Below are positions 36,840-46,946 of a stretch of 64,000 nt of DNA, piece by piece (within the stretch, counting starts at the first letter, position 1; every line of letters begins with the position of its first letter). The notes beneath the pieces are model-generated. The model saw nothing but the letters and a program-made list of their open reading frames with translations. It was not told where the DNA came from and did no database searches. Source of the DNA: Microbispora sp. ZYX-F-249 (GTDB lineage Bacteria > Actinomycetota > Actinomycetes > Streptosporangiales > Streptosporangiaceae); NCBI RefSeq assembly GCF_039649665.1, contig NZ_JBDJAW010000027.1, positions 45,844 to 109,843 on the forward strand, given 5' to 3'. Position numbers and translations under genes: made by a program.

Positions 36840-37832
36840 TCACTCGGGAGGAAAGGTGATCTCCCGAGTGTCAATCGCGCCGCCGGCAGGCAGGAAGGCC
36901 GCCAGGATCCGGTCGGCCGCCAGCGCCGGGGTCAGGGTGCCGTCCAGGACCTGCCGTTCGATCTCGGGGGCGATTTCCGCGGTCGAGTCGCGGAGCATGG
37001 CCAGCAGCCGGTCGCGCACCAGCGCCCAGGTCCACTCGACCTGCTGGCGGCTGCGCCTGGCGGCGAGGTCTGCCCCGTCCTGGTGGCGCACGACGTGCCG
37101 CCACAGCTCCTCCAGCCCCGCGCCGGTCAGGCCGCTGCAGGTGAGCACGGGCGTGGCCGCGCGCAGCAGCCGCAGCGCCCCGGACAGCTCGCGCGCCGCC
37201 TTGCGCGCGGCCATCTCGTGCTCGCCGTCGGCCTTGTTGACCGCGATGACGTCGGCCAGCTCCAGCACGCCCTTCTTGATCCCCTGGAGCTGGTCTCCGG
37301 TGCGGGCGAGGGTGAGCAGGAGGAACGTGTCGACCATGTCGGCGACCGCGGTCTCCGACTGGCCGACCCCGACCGTCTCGACGAGCACGATGTCGTAGCC
37401 CGCCGCCTCCACGACGACGATGGCCTCCCGGGTGGCCTTGGCCACGCCGCCGAGTGTCCCGGCCGTGGGGGACGGCCGGATGAAGGCGTTCGGATCGGCC
37501 GACAGCCTGGCCATCCGGGTCTTGTCCCCCAGGATGCTGCCGCCCGAGCGCCGCGACGAGGGGTCGACGGCCAGCACGGCCACCCGGTGGCCCTGCCCGG
37601 TGAGATGGGTGCCGAGCGCCTCGATGAAGGTCGACTTGCCGACTCCGGGCACCCCGGAAACGCCCACCCTGCGGGCCTTGCCGGAGTGCGGGGTGAGCTC
37701 GACCAGCAGCCGCTGCGCCATCTCCCGGTGGTCGGCCCTGGTCGACTCCACCAGAGTGATCGCGCGGGCGGTCCACCGCCGGTCGCCCGCCAGCACGCCC
37801 TCGGCGTAGTCCTCGATGGCCGGTGCGGTCAC
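36840..37832 (-). CDS. meaB: Methylmalonyl-CoA mutase-associated GTPase MeaB
   Basis: A 330-residue G3E P-loop GTPase that loads and protects the B12 cofactor of methylmalonyl-CoA mutase. Walker [11 protein letters not shown], Walker B region [22 protein letters not shown], the switch block [21 protein letters not shown], and NKADG (base specificity) are all present. The GTG start overlaps the large-subunit stop (GTGA). Length is typical; the C-terminal dimerisation arm is present. Confidence 0.93.
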   Translation of the reverse strand: MTAPAIEDYAEGVLAGDRRWTARAITLVESTRADHREMAQRLLVELTPHSGKARRVGVSGVPGVGKSTFIEALGTHLTGQGHRVAVLAVDPSSRRSGGSILGDKTRMARLSADPNAFIRPSPTAGTLGGVAKATREAIVVVEAAGYDIVLVETVGVGQSETAVADMVDTFLLLTLARTGDQLQGIKKGVLELADVIAVNKADGEHEMAARKAARELSGALRLLRAATPVLTCSGLTGAGLEELWRHVVRHQDGADLAARRSRQQVEWTWALVRDRLLAMLRDSTAEIAPEIERQVLDGTLTPALAADRILAAFLPAGGAIDTREITFPPE

Positions 37833-39973
37833 CGGTGACCCAGCCGGGCCGACAGCTCGCGCAGCAGCTCCAGGGCCGCGTCGGCGATCACCGTGCCGGG
37901 CAGGAAGATCGCCGAGGCGCCCGCGGCCCGCAGCTCCTCGACGTCGGCCGGTGGGATCACACCGCCGACCACGATCATGATGTCCTCCGCGCCCAGGCCG
38001 GCGAGCGCCCGCCGCAGCGCGGGCACCAGCGTCAGGTGCCCGGCCGCCAGCGAGGAGACCCCCACCACGTGCACGTCGGCCTCGACGGCCTGCCGCGCGA
38101 CCTCCTCGGGCGTCTGGAACAGCGGGCCGACGTCGACGTCGAAGCCGAGGTCGGCGAAGCCGCTCGCGATCACCTTCTGGCCCCGGTCGTGGCCGTCCTG
38201 GCCCATCTTCGCGACAAGGATCCGGGGCCGGCGGCCCTCGGCCTTCTCGAACTGCGCGCACGCCTCGCGGACCCGGTCCGCGGCGTCGCCCACCTCCGCG
38301 CGGTACACGCCCGATATCGTACGGATCTGCGCGGAGTGCCGTCCGAAGACCTTCTCCAGCGCGTCGGAGATCTCCCCGACCGTCGCCTTGGCCCGGGCCG
38401 CGTTCACGGCGAGGTCCAGCAGGTTCTCCCCGGCGGCCGCGCCCTTCGTCAGCGCCTCCAGCGCCCCGGCCACGGCGTCGGCCGAACGCTCCTCGCGCAG
38501 CCTGCGGAGCTTGTCGATCTGCTGGTTGCGGACGGCGGTGTTGTCGACCTTGAGCACCTCGATCGGCTCGTCCTCCTCGGGGCGGTACTTGTTCACGCCG
38601 ATCACCGGCTGCCTGCCGGAGTCGATGCGGGCCTGGGTGCGGGCCGCCGCCTCCTCGATACGCATCTTGGGCAGCCCCTGGTCGATCGCCCGCGCCATGC
38701 CGCCGGCCCGCTCGACCTCCTGGATGTGGCCCCAGGCCGCCCGCGCCAGCTCGCGGGTCAGCCGCTCGACGTAGTAGGAGCCGCCCCACGGGTCGATCAC
38801 CCGCGTCGTTCCCGACTCCTGCTGGAGCAGCAGCTGGGTGTTGCGGGCGATCCGCGCCGAGAAGTCGGTCGGCAGCGCGAGCGCCTCGTCCAGGGCGTTG
38901 GTGTGCAGCGACTGCGTGTGGCCCTGGGTGGCCGCCATCGCCTCGACGCAGGTCCGCACGACGTTGTTGAACACGTCCTGCGCGGTCAGCGACCATCCGG
39001 AGGTCTGGCTGTGCGTGCGCAGCGACAGCGACTTGGGGTTCTCCGGGCCGAAGCCCTTGACGAGACGGGCCCACAGCAGCCGGGCGGCGCGGAGCTTGGC
39101 GACCTCCGTGAAGAAGTTCATGCCGATGCACCAGAAGAACGACAGGCGCGGCGCGAACTCGTCGATGCCCAGCCCCGCCTGGACGCCCGCGCGCAGGTAC
39201 TCCACCCCGTCGGCCAGCGTGTAGGCGAGCTCCAGGTCGCAGGTCGCCCCGGCCTCCTGGATGTGGTAGCCGGAGATCGAGATGGAGTTGAACTTCGGCA
39301 TCTTCTTGGAGGTGTACTCGAAGATGTCGGAGATGATCCGCATCGAGGGGCCCGGCGGGTAGATGTAGGTGTTGCGGACCATGAACTCCTTGAGGATGTC
39401 GTTCTGGATGGTCCCCGCCAGTTTGTCGGGCGTGACGCCCTGCTCCTCGGCCGCGACGATGTAGAGCGCCAGGATCGGCAGCACCGCGCCGTTCATGGTC
39501 ATCGACACGCTCATCCGGTCGAGCGGGATCCCGTCGAACAGCTGCCGCATGTCGTAGATCGAGTCGATCGCCACGCCGGCCATGCCGACGTCGCCGGCGA
39601 CGCGGGGGTGATCGGAGTCGTAGCCCCGGTGGGTCGCGAGGTCGAAGGCGACCGACAGGCCCTTCTGCCCGGCCGCCAGGTTCCGCCGGTAGAACGCGTT
39701 GGACTCCTCCGCCGTGGAGAACCCGGCGTACTGCCGGATGGTCCACGGCTGGGTGACGTACATCGTCGGGTAGGGGCCGCGCAGGAAGGGCGCGATGCCC
39801 GGGTAGGTCCCGAGGGACGGGCCGTCCGCGAGGTCGGCGGCCGTGTAGAACGGCTTGACCGCGATGCCCTCGGGGGTCTCCCACACCGCGTCACCCCACA
39901 CCGCGTCACCGGCGTGGACGTCCGGCGCCGCGGCGCTCGACCCCAGGTCAATTTCCGAGAAATCCGGAATCAT
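37829..39973 (-). CDS. mutB: Methylmalonyl-CoA mutase large (catalytic) subunit
   Basis: A 714-residue B12 enzyme interconverting methylmalonyl-CoA and succinyl-CoA. The TIM-barrel active-site region [18 protein letters not shown] and [12 protein letters not shown] is followed by the C-terminal B12-binding domain with DGHDRG (DxHxxG; the His ligates cobalt) and the SSLAAGH and GGVIPP loops. The ATG overlaps the small-subunit stop (ATGA). Used to metabolise propionate, odd-chain and branched acids and to supply precursors. Confidence 0.95.
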   Translation of the reverse strand: MIPDFSEIDLGSSAAAPDVHAGDAVWGDAVWETPEGIAVKPFYTAADLADGPSLGTYPGIAPFLRGPYPTMYVTQPWTIRQYAGFSTAEESNAFYRRNLAAGQKGLSVAFDLATHRGYDSDHPRVAGDVGMAGVAIDSIYDMRQLFDGIPLDRMSVSMTMNGAVLPILALYIVAAEEQGVTPDKLAGTIQNDILKEFMVRNTYIYPPGPSMRIISDIFEYTSKKMPKFNSISISGYHIQEAGATCDLELAYTLADGVEYLRAGVQAGLGIDEFAPRLSFFWCIGMNFFTEVAKLRAARLLWARLVKGFGPENPKSLSLRTHSQTSGWSLTAQDVFNNVVRTCVEAMAATQGHTQSLHTNALDEALALPTDFSARIARNTQLLLQQESGTTRVIDPWGGSYYVERLTRELARAAWGHIQEVERAGGMARAIDQGLPKMRIEEAAARTQARIDSGRQPVIGVNKYRPEEDEPIEVLKVDNTAVRNQQIDKLRRLREERSADAVAGALEALTKGAAAGENLLDLAVNAARAKATVGEISDALEKVFGRHSAQIRTISGVYRAEVGDAADRVREACAQFEKAEGRRPRILVAKMGQDGHDRGQKVIASGFADLGFDVDVGPLFQTPEEVARQAVEADVHVVGVSSLAAGHLTLVPALRRALAGLGAEDIMIVVGGVIPPADVEELRAAGASAIFLPGTVIADAALELLRELSARLGHR

Positions 39974-41775
39974 CGGTTCACTCCCAGGTCGTCGAACGTC
40001 GTGCGCAGCACCTCGAGCGCGTCGCATCCCGCGTACAAGGTGGCGTCCACCCCCTCATACTCCCCCTTTCCGGCCAGCCAGACCCTGCGCGCCCCGGCCT
40101 CCCGCAGCGCCGCGGCGACGGCCGCCGCGTGCTCGCCGTACAGCCGGTCGCTGGAGCACAGGCAGGCCACGGGAGTGCCGCGGTCGCGGAAGGCGGCGGC
40201 GATCGCGGCCGGGTCGGTGCCGGGGCCGCTGGTGACGGTCGCGACGCCGCCCGCCGCGAACAGGTTGGCGGCGAACGCCGCCCTGGCGGTGTGCGCGGCG
40301 ACCGGCCCGATGGTGGCGAGGAACACCGAAGGCCGGCTCGGCTGGGCGTCGGCGAGGTCGCGCAGCGCCTCGAACTCCTCGGCGTAGCGCATCACCGGCA
40401 GCCCCCCACCGGAGGTGGCGGCGAGCCCGGGGCCGGGCCGCCGGGACACCGGCCTCTCATTCAGGTCCGGGAACTCGCTGACCCCGGTGACCGGGTCGCG
40501 CCGGTGGGCGAGGTTGTCCGCCCGCCCGGCCCTGGTCGCCGCCAGCCGCTCGGGGACCAGCCGCTCGAGCGCGGCCGCCATGCCACCGGCCCGCTCGATC
40601 TCCTGGAACCACTCCCAGGCCCGGGCGGCGAGGTCGTCGGTGAGCCGCTCCACGTACCACGAGCCGCCGGCCGGGTCGGCCACCCGGGCGACGTTGGCCT
40701 CCTCCACCAGGAGTGACTGGGTGTTGCGTGCGATGCGCCGCGCGAACGCGTCGGGCAGCCCGAGACAGGCGTCGAACGGCTGGACGGTCACCGCGTCCGC
40801 CCCGCCCACCCCGGCCGCGAAGCAGGCGAGGGTCGTGCGGAGCATGTTCACCCACGGGTCCCGGACGGTCATCATCGCCGAGGAGGTGACCGCGTGCTGG
40901 AGCTGGGCTCCCGGGCCACCGATCACCTCGGCGATCCGCGCCCACATCCGCCGGGCGGCCCGGAGCTTGGCGATGGTGAGGAACTGGTCGGCGGTCGCGG
41001 CGTACCGGAACTCGAGCTGCCCGAACGCCTGCTCGGCCGTCAGGCCCGCGCCGGTCAGCGCCCGCAGGTAGGCGACGCCGGTCGCGATCGAACAGCCCAG
41101 CTCCTCGGCGTCGGCGCCGCCCGCGTCGTGGTACGGCAGGGCGTCGACGGTGATCGCCCGCAGGCCGGGGTGGTCCGCGGCGCAGCGGCGGGCGAGCGCC
41201 ACGGCCCCATCCAGACCGGCGGCACCGGTGTCCACGCCGGCGCCGGTGCGGGCGGCCAGCCCTATCGGGTCGGCGCCGAGGTTGCCCCCGGGCACCGGGA
41301 CTCCGCCGACCAGGCGCAGGAACGCCTGCGCCGCCTGCGCCGTACGCGGGCCGGCGTCGAGGACGACCGGGGCGAGGTCGAGCAGGACGCCGTCCAGCAC
41401 GGCCGGCAGCGCGGCCGGGTCGATCGCGTTCAGGTCGAGCCACAGGGACGTGACGCCGTTCTCCAGGTCGGCGTGGATCGCCTCCCGCGTCGCGGCCGGA
41501 TCGGGATCGGCGTGCCGCTGCCGCACGTCCCAGGGGCCGGGGCCGCGCACCACGCGGGGCGTCCGCGGCAGGTCGGCGGCGTCGTACAGCGGCGCCACGC
41601 CGACTGCGTCGTAGGTCGTGGTGGCCAGGGCGTCCTCGACCGCGTCCGGCGGGCCGTCCCAGCCGGATCTGCGCAGCACGTCCGCCGCGAGCGCCCGCCA
41701 CTGCTCGCGCGTGGCCTGCGGGAACCCCGCTGCGGGATCGGCGAGATCGTCGAGTTCAACAGGCGGCACCGTCAT
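39970..41775 (-). CDS. mutA: Methylmalonyl-CoA mutase small subunit
   Basis: A 601-residue non-catalytic partner, similar to the large subunit but lacking the DxHxxG cobalamin motif in its C-terminal domain ([15 protein letters not shown]). The barrel region keeps [26 protein letters not shown] and [13 protein letters not shown]. First gene of mutA-mutB-meaB. Two copies of ATGCACCGG overlap its start codon. Length is normal for the alpha2/alpha-beta type. Confidence 0.93.
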   Translation of the reverse strand: MTVPPVELDDLADPAAGFPQATREQWRALAADVLRRSGWDGPPDAVEDALATTTYDAVGVAPLYDAADLPRTPRVVRGPGPWDVRQRHADPDPAATREAIHADLENGVTSLWLDLNAIDPAALPAVLDGVLLDLAPVVLDAGPRTAQAAQAFLRLVGGVPVPGGNLGADPIGLAARTGAGVDTGAAGLDGAVALARRCAADHPGLRAITVDALPYHDAGGADAEELGCSIATGVAYLRALTGAGLTAEQAFGQLEFRYAATADQFLTIAKLRAARRMWARIAEVIGGPGAQLQHAVTSSAMMTVRDPWVNMLRTTLACFAAGVGGADAVTVQPFDACLGLPDAFARRIARNTQSLLVEEANVARVADPAGGSWYVERLTDDLAARAWEWFQEIERAGGMAAALERLVPERLAATRAGRADNLAHRRDPVTGVSEFPDLNERPVSRRPGPGLAATSGGGLPVMRYAEEFEALRDLADAQPSRPSVFLATIGPVAAHTARAAFAANLFAAGGVATVTSGPGTDPAAIAAAFRDRGTPVACLCSSDRLYGEHAAAVAAALREAGARRVWLAGKGEYEGVDATLYAGCDALEVLRTTFDDLGVNR

Positions 41776-41798
41776 GCACCGGATGCTAGATGCACCGG
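41774..41798. repeat. Direct repeat ATGCACCGG at the mutA start
   Basis: Two exact copies (41774-41782 and 41790-41798), 16 bases apart in phase, overlap the mutA start codon (complement 41773-41775). Could be binding sites for a regulator of the mutase operon, or chance. Confidence 0.4.
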
Positions 41799-41850
41799 CG
41801 CCGCCCAGGGGTCGCGGGGTCCCGGTCTGTGGACAACCCCGACCGAGTGA

Positions 41851-42624
41851 CTACTCGCGCGCGAAGGCGGCGTTCCAGGTGTCGGGGCCGACGACGCCGT
41901 CCACGTCGAGGTGCCGGTCCTTCTGGAATTTGCGGCACACCTCCTGGGAGTCCGGCCCGTACGCGCCGTCGACGGCGATGTCGTAACCGAGCTCCTTCAT
42001 CCGGGCCTGCCATGTGCGCACGTCGTCGCCGCGCATGACGGGCGGATACCTGAGCAGACGGCCCGGCCACTTCTGCGACGGCCCCGGCTCCGGCTCGGGC
42101 TCCGGCTGGGTGGTGCCGGGGCGCGGCGCGCCCTTCCTGACCCAGGCGTACAGCGGGTCGCCCGGGCAGTCGGTGGAATAGCCGTCGCGGTGGCCCTTGA
42201 TCTCCTTGCCCGCGCCGCCCTTGGCGCGCAGGTATTCCACCGCGTCCAGGATCGCGTGCAGGATGCCGTCGGTCGGCTGCACCAGCCCGGCGTTGCCGAC
42301 GAGACCGAGCACCGCGTAGTGGCCGGAGTTCAGGCCGGGGCCGTTGGCGGCCGGCAGGTGTCCCGGCCCACGGCCGACGAAGACCTTCCGATGGGGACAC
42401 GCCACCATGGAGTATCCGATGTCGATCCAGCCGTTGCCGTCGATGTGGAAGTCCTGAATCGACTTCACCATCGCCACGCACTTGGCGTGGTCGTTCACGA
42501 TGCCCGGATCCACACGGCCGCCGGTGTAATGGACCTTCACGCCGCGCGTGGATGCCAGCGACGAGTACGAGCCCCTGGGAGGACGCGCGCCCCATTCAGC
42601 GCGGGACACGAGATCGATGGCCAC
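41851..42624 (-). CDS. N-acetylmuramoyl-L-alanine amidase with peptidoglycan-binding domain
   Basis: A 257-residue PGRP/amidase-2 type enzyme cleaving the bond between muramic acid and peptide in cell walls. Zn ligands are expected at His32 (VKVHYTGG), the later His (GHYAV region) and GHRDGYSTDCPGDPLYAWV. A Pro-Glu linker (PEPEPEPGP) leads to a PG-binding domain (190-255: RGDDVRTWQARMKELGYD). No signal peptide or membrane segment is seen, as in phage endolysins or spore/autolysis enzymes. GTG start 42624 has GGAGAG ahead. Confidence 0.88.
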   Translation of the reverse strand: MAIDLVSRAEWGARPPRGSYSSLASTRGVKVHYTGGRVDPGIVNDHAKCVAMVKSIQDFHIDGNGWIDIGYSMVACPHRKVFVGRGPGHLPAANGPGLNSGHYAVLGLVGNAGLVQPTDGILHAILDAVEYLRAKGGAGKEIKGHRDGYSTDCPGDPLYAWVRKGAPRPGTTQPEPEPEPGPSQKWPGRLLRYPPVMRGDDVRTWQARMKELGYDIAVDGAYGPDSQEVCRKFQKDRHLDVDGVVGPDTWNAAFARE

Positions 42625-42786
42625 AGTGCTCTCCGTTGCAAACCGTACGACTGGACACCGAGCGTAGCGGTAACGCCCCAGCAGCTACTGCTTTTTGCCC
42701 AGATAGAACGGCTTAAACGGCAGGCAAAGTGAATAAGGCGATAAATCCAATCGACAGAGGGAGACATTCGTCGAGATCATGGCTGT

Positions 42787-43908
42787 ATGTCCGTTGTCAA
42801 GGAGGTCGATTTCACTCCTCACTCCACGCCCCCGGCGTCGGTGCCGATGCGGATCTGGCTCGACGACTCCGACAGCCCGGCCGACGTGATCGACGCGATG
42901 GCCCTGTCGCCGTTCGCCACCGGGGAGCAGCCCTGGTCGCGCACGGCCAACCTCACGCGGATCCGCGCCGGCGCCCCGCTGACCCCCGAGGGCGGCCGCG
43001 TGCTGCGCGTCGCGCAGCACACCGACGGGTACGAGTCGCGGCTCATCGCGGGCGAGGGATGGACGCTGCGGGTGGTCCGCAACTCCAACCGGTCCGCGAC
43101 GCTGACCGCCACGGCCGTCAGCGAGGAGCTCGCCGGATCGGTCCTGGAGCAGGCGACCAGGGACGCGGAGGAGGCCGCCCCCGACTCCGACCACGTCCGG
43201 ATGGGCTTCTGGTGGCGGTCGAGCCACGGCCCTCACCGCTCGGCCAAGCCCATCACCACCTCGTCCTGGCAGGAGATCAGGCGCAACTACCCCCGTGCCG
43301 CCGCCGGCCGCCTGGACGCCCTCATGGCGACCACCGCGGCCGACGTGACGGGCCGGCTGGTCCTCCTGCACGGCCCGCCCGGGACCGGCAAGACCACGCT
43401 GCTGCGCACGCTCGCCCGCGAGTGGGCGTCCTGGTGCCAGGTCGACTGCGTGCTCGACCCCGAGCTGCTGTTCAACGACCCCGGCTATCTCATGGACGTC
43501 GCCGTGGGCTGGGACGGCCCGGGCGAGGACGACGAGCCGCGCTGGCGGCTGCTGGTCCTGGAGGACTGCGACGAGCTGATCCGCGCCGAGGCCAAGCAGT
43601 CCACGGGCCAGGGCCTGTCGCGCCTGCTCAACCTGACCGACGGTCTCCTCGGCCAGGGCAGGGACGTGCTCGTGGCGATCACGACGAACGAGGACCTCAG
43701 CCGGCTCCATCCGGCCGTCGTACGGCCCGGGCGGTGCCTGGCCCAGGTCGAGGTCGGCCGCTTCGAGGCGGACCAGGCGGCCCGCTGGCTGGGCCGCACG
43801 GACGGCGTGAGCCCCGGCGGGACGACGCTCGCCGAGCTGTTCGCCCTGCGCGACGGCCGCCCGGGCGCCGCCGAGGAACCCGCCCCCGCGATCGGCCTCT
43901 ATCTCTGA
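42787..43908 (+). CDS. DUF5925-type AAA ATPase
   Basis: A 373-residue cytoplasmic protein. The N-terminal half (1-180, LDDSDSPADVIDAMALSPFA) is the DUF5925-like domain; the C-terminal half is an AAA ATPase with Walker A GPPGTGKTTLL, Walker B LLVLEDCDEL, sensor ITTNEDL and the arginine-finger type stretch HPAVVRPGRC. It resembles proteins widespread in actinobacteria whose function is unknown. It is followed, 57 bases later, by three peptidase genes on the same strand. Confidence 0.8.
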   Translation: MSVVKEVDFTPHSTPPASVPMRIWLDDSDSPADVIDAMALSPFATGEQPWSRTANLTRIRAGAPLTPEGGRVLRVAQHTDGYESRLIAGEGWTLRVVRNSNRSATLTATAVSEELAGSVLEQATRDAEEAAPDSDHVRMGFWWRSSHGPHRSAKPITTSSWQEIRRNYPRAAAGRLDALMATTAADVTGRLVLLHGPPGTGKTTLLRTLAREWASWCQVDCVLDPELLFNDPGYLMDVAVGWDGPGEDDEPRWRLLVLEDCDELIRAEAKQSTGQGLSRLLNLTDGLLGQGRDVLVAITTNEDLSRLHPAVVRPGRCLAQVEVGRFEADQAARWLGRTDGVSPGGTTLAELFALRDGRPGAAEEPAPAIGLYL

Positions 43909-43965
43909 GCTGATCACGGCGGCCGATGCCGTACTGTCCCATGTGTCGGATACGTAAACCATCCG

Positions 43966-45123
43966 ATGTGCCAGGTCGGGGCGGTAACAACAATCGGCGA
44001 GGTGGTCACCCTGCTGTCGGCCGGACCGAGCCCCCAGGCGAGCCCCGTCGTCCTCCACCGGTGGTCCGTCGAGGCCCGGGAGACGGGGACGGCGAAATAC
44101 CTGGACCCGTTCGCGCCCGGCGGCGAGCGGGAGTGGCCCTACACGCGCTGGACGTCCCCGGAGCGGGAGATCGGCTTCGCGGCGACCGAGCTGGTGCCCT
44201 CGTGGACGGCCGCCGCGCCGCCCGGCGCCTGGCTGGAGATCGAGATCCAGGCGCGCACCGTCACCGGCGCCCTGACCAAGTGGTACGTCATGGGCCGGTG
44301 GGCCGAGACCGACACCGACATCCACCGCACGTCGCTGCCCGGTCAGGGGGACGCCGACGGGGACGTCGCCGTGGACACCTTCGTCGCCGCCCGCCCCGTC
44401 ACGTCGTACCGCGTGCGCGCCACCCTGTACGGCAGCGGCGGCGGCGTGCGCTCGCTGGCCGTGATGGCCTCGGCCGTGGGGCAGGCGGGCAGAGGCGGCC
44501 GGCCGGCGCCGCGGGCGGTCGAGCTCGACGTGCCGCGCCGTTCGCAGAAGGCCCACGCGGGGCACTATCCCCAGTGGGACGGCGGCGGGGAGTCCTGGTG
44601 CAGCCCCGCGTCGTTCACGATGGTGCTGGGCTACTGGGGGTGCGGGCCCGCCCCGGCCGAGCTCGCCTGGGTCTCCCCCGGCGACCCGTGCCCGGCGGTC
44701 GACCACGCCGCGCGCGACATGTACGACCACAGTTACCAGGGGACCGGCAACTGGCCCTTCGGCGTCGCGTACGCCGGGCGGTACGGGCTGGACGGCTTCG
44801 TCACGCGGCTGCGCTCGCTGGCCGAGCTGGAGCGGTTCATCGCCGCCGGGATCCCGGTGATCACCTCGCAGGCGTTCCGCGATCACGAGCTGCCGGGTGC
44901 CGGATACTCCACCGGCGGGCACATCATGGTCGTCACGGGGTTCACGGCCGACGGCGACGTGATCGCGAACGACCCGGCGGCGCCGGACGACGACGACGTT
45001 CGGCGGGTGTACCCGCGCGCGGCGTTCGAGCACGTCTGGCTGCGCGCCACGAGCAGCGGGGGGATCGCGCACATCGTGCATCCCCCCGGCACTCCGCTTC
45101 CAGACTCCGGGGGGAACTGGTGA
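43966..45123 (+). CDS. C39-like papain-fold peptidase
   Basis: A 385-residue protein. N-terminal beta domain (to about 180), then a C39-like peptidase domain with Cys in GGGESWCSPASFTMVLGYWG, His in GGHIMVVTGF and Asp in IANDPAAP. No signal peptide or ABC transporter fusion is present, so a role in bacteriocin leader cleavage is not implied. The start ATG 43966 has no strong ribosome site. It overlaps the S9 peptidase gene by GTGA. Confidence 0.82.
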   Translation: MCQVGAVTTIGEVVTLLSAGPSPQASPVVLHRWSVEARETGTAKYLDPFAPGGEREWPYTRWTSPEREIGFAATELVPSWTAAAPPGAWLEIEIQARTVTGALTKWYVMGRWAETDTDIHRTSLPGQGDADGDVAVDTFVAARPVTSYRVRATLYGSGGGVRSLAVMASAVGQAGRGGRPAPRAVELDVPRRSQKAHAGHYPQWDGGGESWCSPASFTMVLGYWGCGPAPAELAWVSPGDPCPAVDHAARDMYDHSYQGTGNWPFGVAYAGRYGLDGFVTRLRSLAELERFIAAGIPVITSQAFRDHELPGAGYSTGGHIMVVTGFTADGDVIANDPAAPDDDDVRRVYPRAAFEHVWLRATSSGGIAHIVHPPGTPLPDSGGNW

Positions 45124-46946
45124 CGATTCGGGCCGTCGACGTCGCGCGGGTGGACGACCGCCCGCTGTGGGTGGAGATCTCGGGAGACGAGGTCTGGTGG
45201 GACGAGCCGCGCCCGCGGGAGGGCGGCCGGCGCTGCGTGGTGCGGCGCCGGGCCGACGGCGTGATCGAGGACGTGCTCCCGCAGGGCTGGAACGCCAGGA
45301 ACCGGGTGATGGAGTACGGCGGGCGGTCCTGGCGGGCGCACGAGGGCAGTCTGGTGTTCACCAACTGGGCGGACGGGCGGATCTACCTGTGCTCCCCCGG
45401 AGGGGAGCCGGTCCCGCTCACGCCCGGCGACGCCGCCCGCTACGCCGACCTGGTCGTCCACGGCGGCGAGGTCTGGTGCGTGCGGGAGCGGGGCGACGCC
45501 CGCAACTGCGAGCGTGACATCGTCGCGGTGCCGCTCGACGGCTCTCCGCTGCGCAGCGTGGTGAACAGTCACCACTTCCTGATGAACCCGCGCGTGTCGC
45601 CGGACGGGCGGACGCTCGCGTGGATCGGCTGGAACCACCCGGACATGCCCTGGGACGCCACCGAGCTGTGCGTCGGGCCGGTGGAGGGCGGCCCCCACCG
45701 CGTCCTGCTGTCCGGCGCGTCCACCTGCCACGCCGAGTGGCGCGACGACGACGGCCTGTACGCCGTCACCGACCCCACCGGCTGGTGGAACATCCACCTC
45801 GTCGGGCTGGACGGCACGGCGCGCGACCTGACCCCGATGCCGCTGGAGTTCGGCGACGCCACCTGGAAGATCGGCGGGACGTTCTTCACCGTCGCGGACG
45901 GACGGATCGCCACCGTGTACGGCACGGCCGACGAGCGGCGGCTCGGCGTCGTCGACGACCCCGCCGGCGCGAATCCCATCCGGGACGTGGGCGGCGGCTA
46001 CACCCACTGGGTGCCCGCCCTGTCGGCCCGGGGCTCCCGGGTCGTGGGCGTGGCGGCGTCGCCCCTGCGGCCGTACGAGGTGGTGCGGGTCGACCTGGAC
46101 ACCGGGGCGCACGAGGTGCTGTCCCCCGGCAAACCGGTGCCCGGGGACGCCGAGCTGCCCACGCCCGAGGCCGTGGCCGTCGAGGGGGTCCACGCGCACC
46201 TGTACGCCCCGGCCGGCGGCGAGCCCGCGCCGTACGTGGTGTTCGTGCACGGCGGGCCGACCAGTTCGGCCGCGCCGGTGCTCGACCTGGAGATCGCGTA
46301 CTTCACCAGCAGGGGGATCGGCGTCGCCGAGGTCAACTACGGCGGCTCCACCGGCTACGGACGGGCCTACCGCGAGCGGCTGCGGCACAACTGGGGCGTG
46401 GTCGACGTCCGCGACTGCGAGACGGTGGCGCGGTGGCTGCTGGACACCGGGCGGGCGGAGAAGGTCGCGATCAGGGGCGGCAGCGCGGGCGGCTGGACGT
46501 CGATGGCCGCGCTCGTGCACAGCGACGTCTTCTGCGGCGCGGTGTCCCACTACGGCATCTCCGACCCCGAGCACTGGGCGGCCGAGACGCACGACTTCGA
46601 GTCGCGCTACCTCGACGGGTTGATCGGCCCGCTGCCGGAGACCCGGCAGCGCTACGTGGACAGGTCGCCGGAGCTGCACGCGGAGCGGGCGTCCGGCCCG
46701 GCCCTGCTCCTGCACGGCCTGGAGGACAAGGTGGTCGATCCGGCGCAGTCGGAGCGCTTCGCCGCCGCGCTGGCCCGCCACGGGCACCGGTGGGCGTACC
46801 TCACCTTCGAGGGGGAACAGCACGGCTGGCGGCGCGAGGAGACCATCGTCCGGGCGCTGGAGGCCGAGCTGGCGTTCTACGGGATCGTCTTCGGCTTTCC
46901 CACACCCGAGGTGCCGCCGCTCAAGCTGGAAGGTGGGATGTTGTGA
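45120..46946 (+). CDS. S9 family prolyl oligopeptidase-type serine peptidase
   Basis: A 608-residue enzyme: a beta-propeller (about 1-370) and an alpha/beta-hydrolase domain. The nucleophile is the Ser in RGGSAGGWTSMA, the acid in HGLEDKVVDPAQ and the His in GEQHGWRREE. It cleaves short peptides after proline or basic residues in this family. Starts at GTG 45120 (overlapping the upstream stop) and ends overlapping the M20 start. Cytoplasmic. Confidence 0.9.
   Translation: MTIRAVDVARVDDRPLWVEISGDEVWWDEPRPREGGRRCVVRRRADGVIEDVLPQGWNARNRVMEYGGRSWRAHEGSLVFTNWADGRIYLCSPGGEPVPLTPGDAARYADLVVHGGEVWCVRERGDARNCERDIVAVPLDGSPLRSVVNSHHFLMNPRVSPDGRTLAWIGWNHPDMPWDATELCVGPVEGGPHRVLLSGASTCHAEWRDDDGLYAVTDPTGWWNIHLVGLDGTARDLTPMPLEFGDATWKIGGTFFTVADGRIATVYGTADERRLGVVDDPAGANPIRDVGGGYTHWVPALSARGSRVVGVAASPLRPYEVVRVDLDTGAHEVLSPGKPVPGDAELPTPEAVAVEGVHAHLYAPAGGEPAPYVVFVHGGPTSSAAPVLDLEIAYFTSRGIGVAEVNYGGSTGYGRAYRERLRHNWGVVDVRDCETVARWLLDTGRAEKVAIRGGSAGGWTSMAALVHSDVFCGAVSHYGISDPEHWAAETHDFESRYLDGLIGPLPETRQRYVDRSPELHAERASGPALLLHGLEDKVVDPAQSERFAAALARHGHRWAYLTFEGEQHGWRREETIVRALEAELAFYGIVFGFPTPEVPPLKLEGGML

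Noticed and set aside
42680..42695. Tiny hairpin AGCAG-CTA-CTGCT followed by T's
   Set aside because: Five pairs only and no plus-strand gene ends upstream; not called a terminator.
43966..45123. Bacteriocin-processing C39 transporter
   Set aside because: No ABC or membrane domains and no leader-peptide genes nearby; only the peptidase fold is shared.
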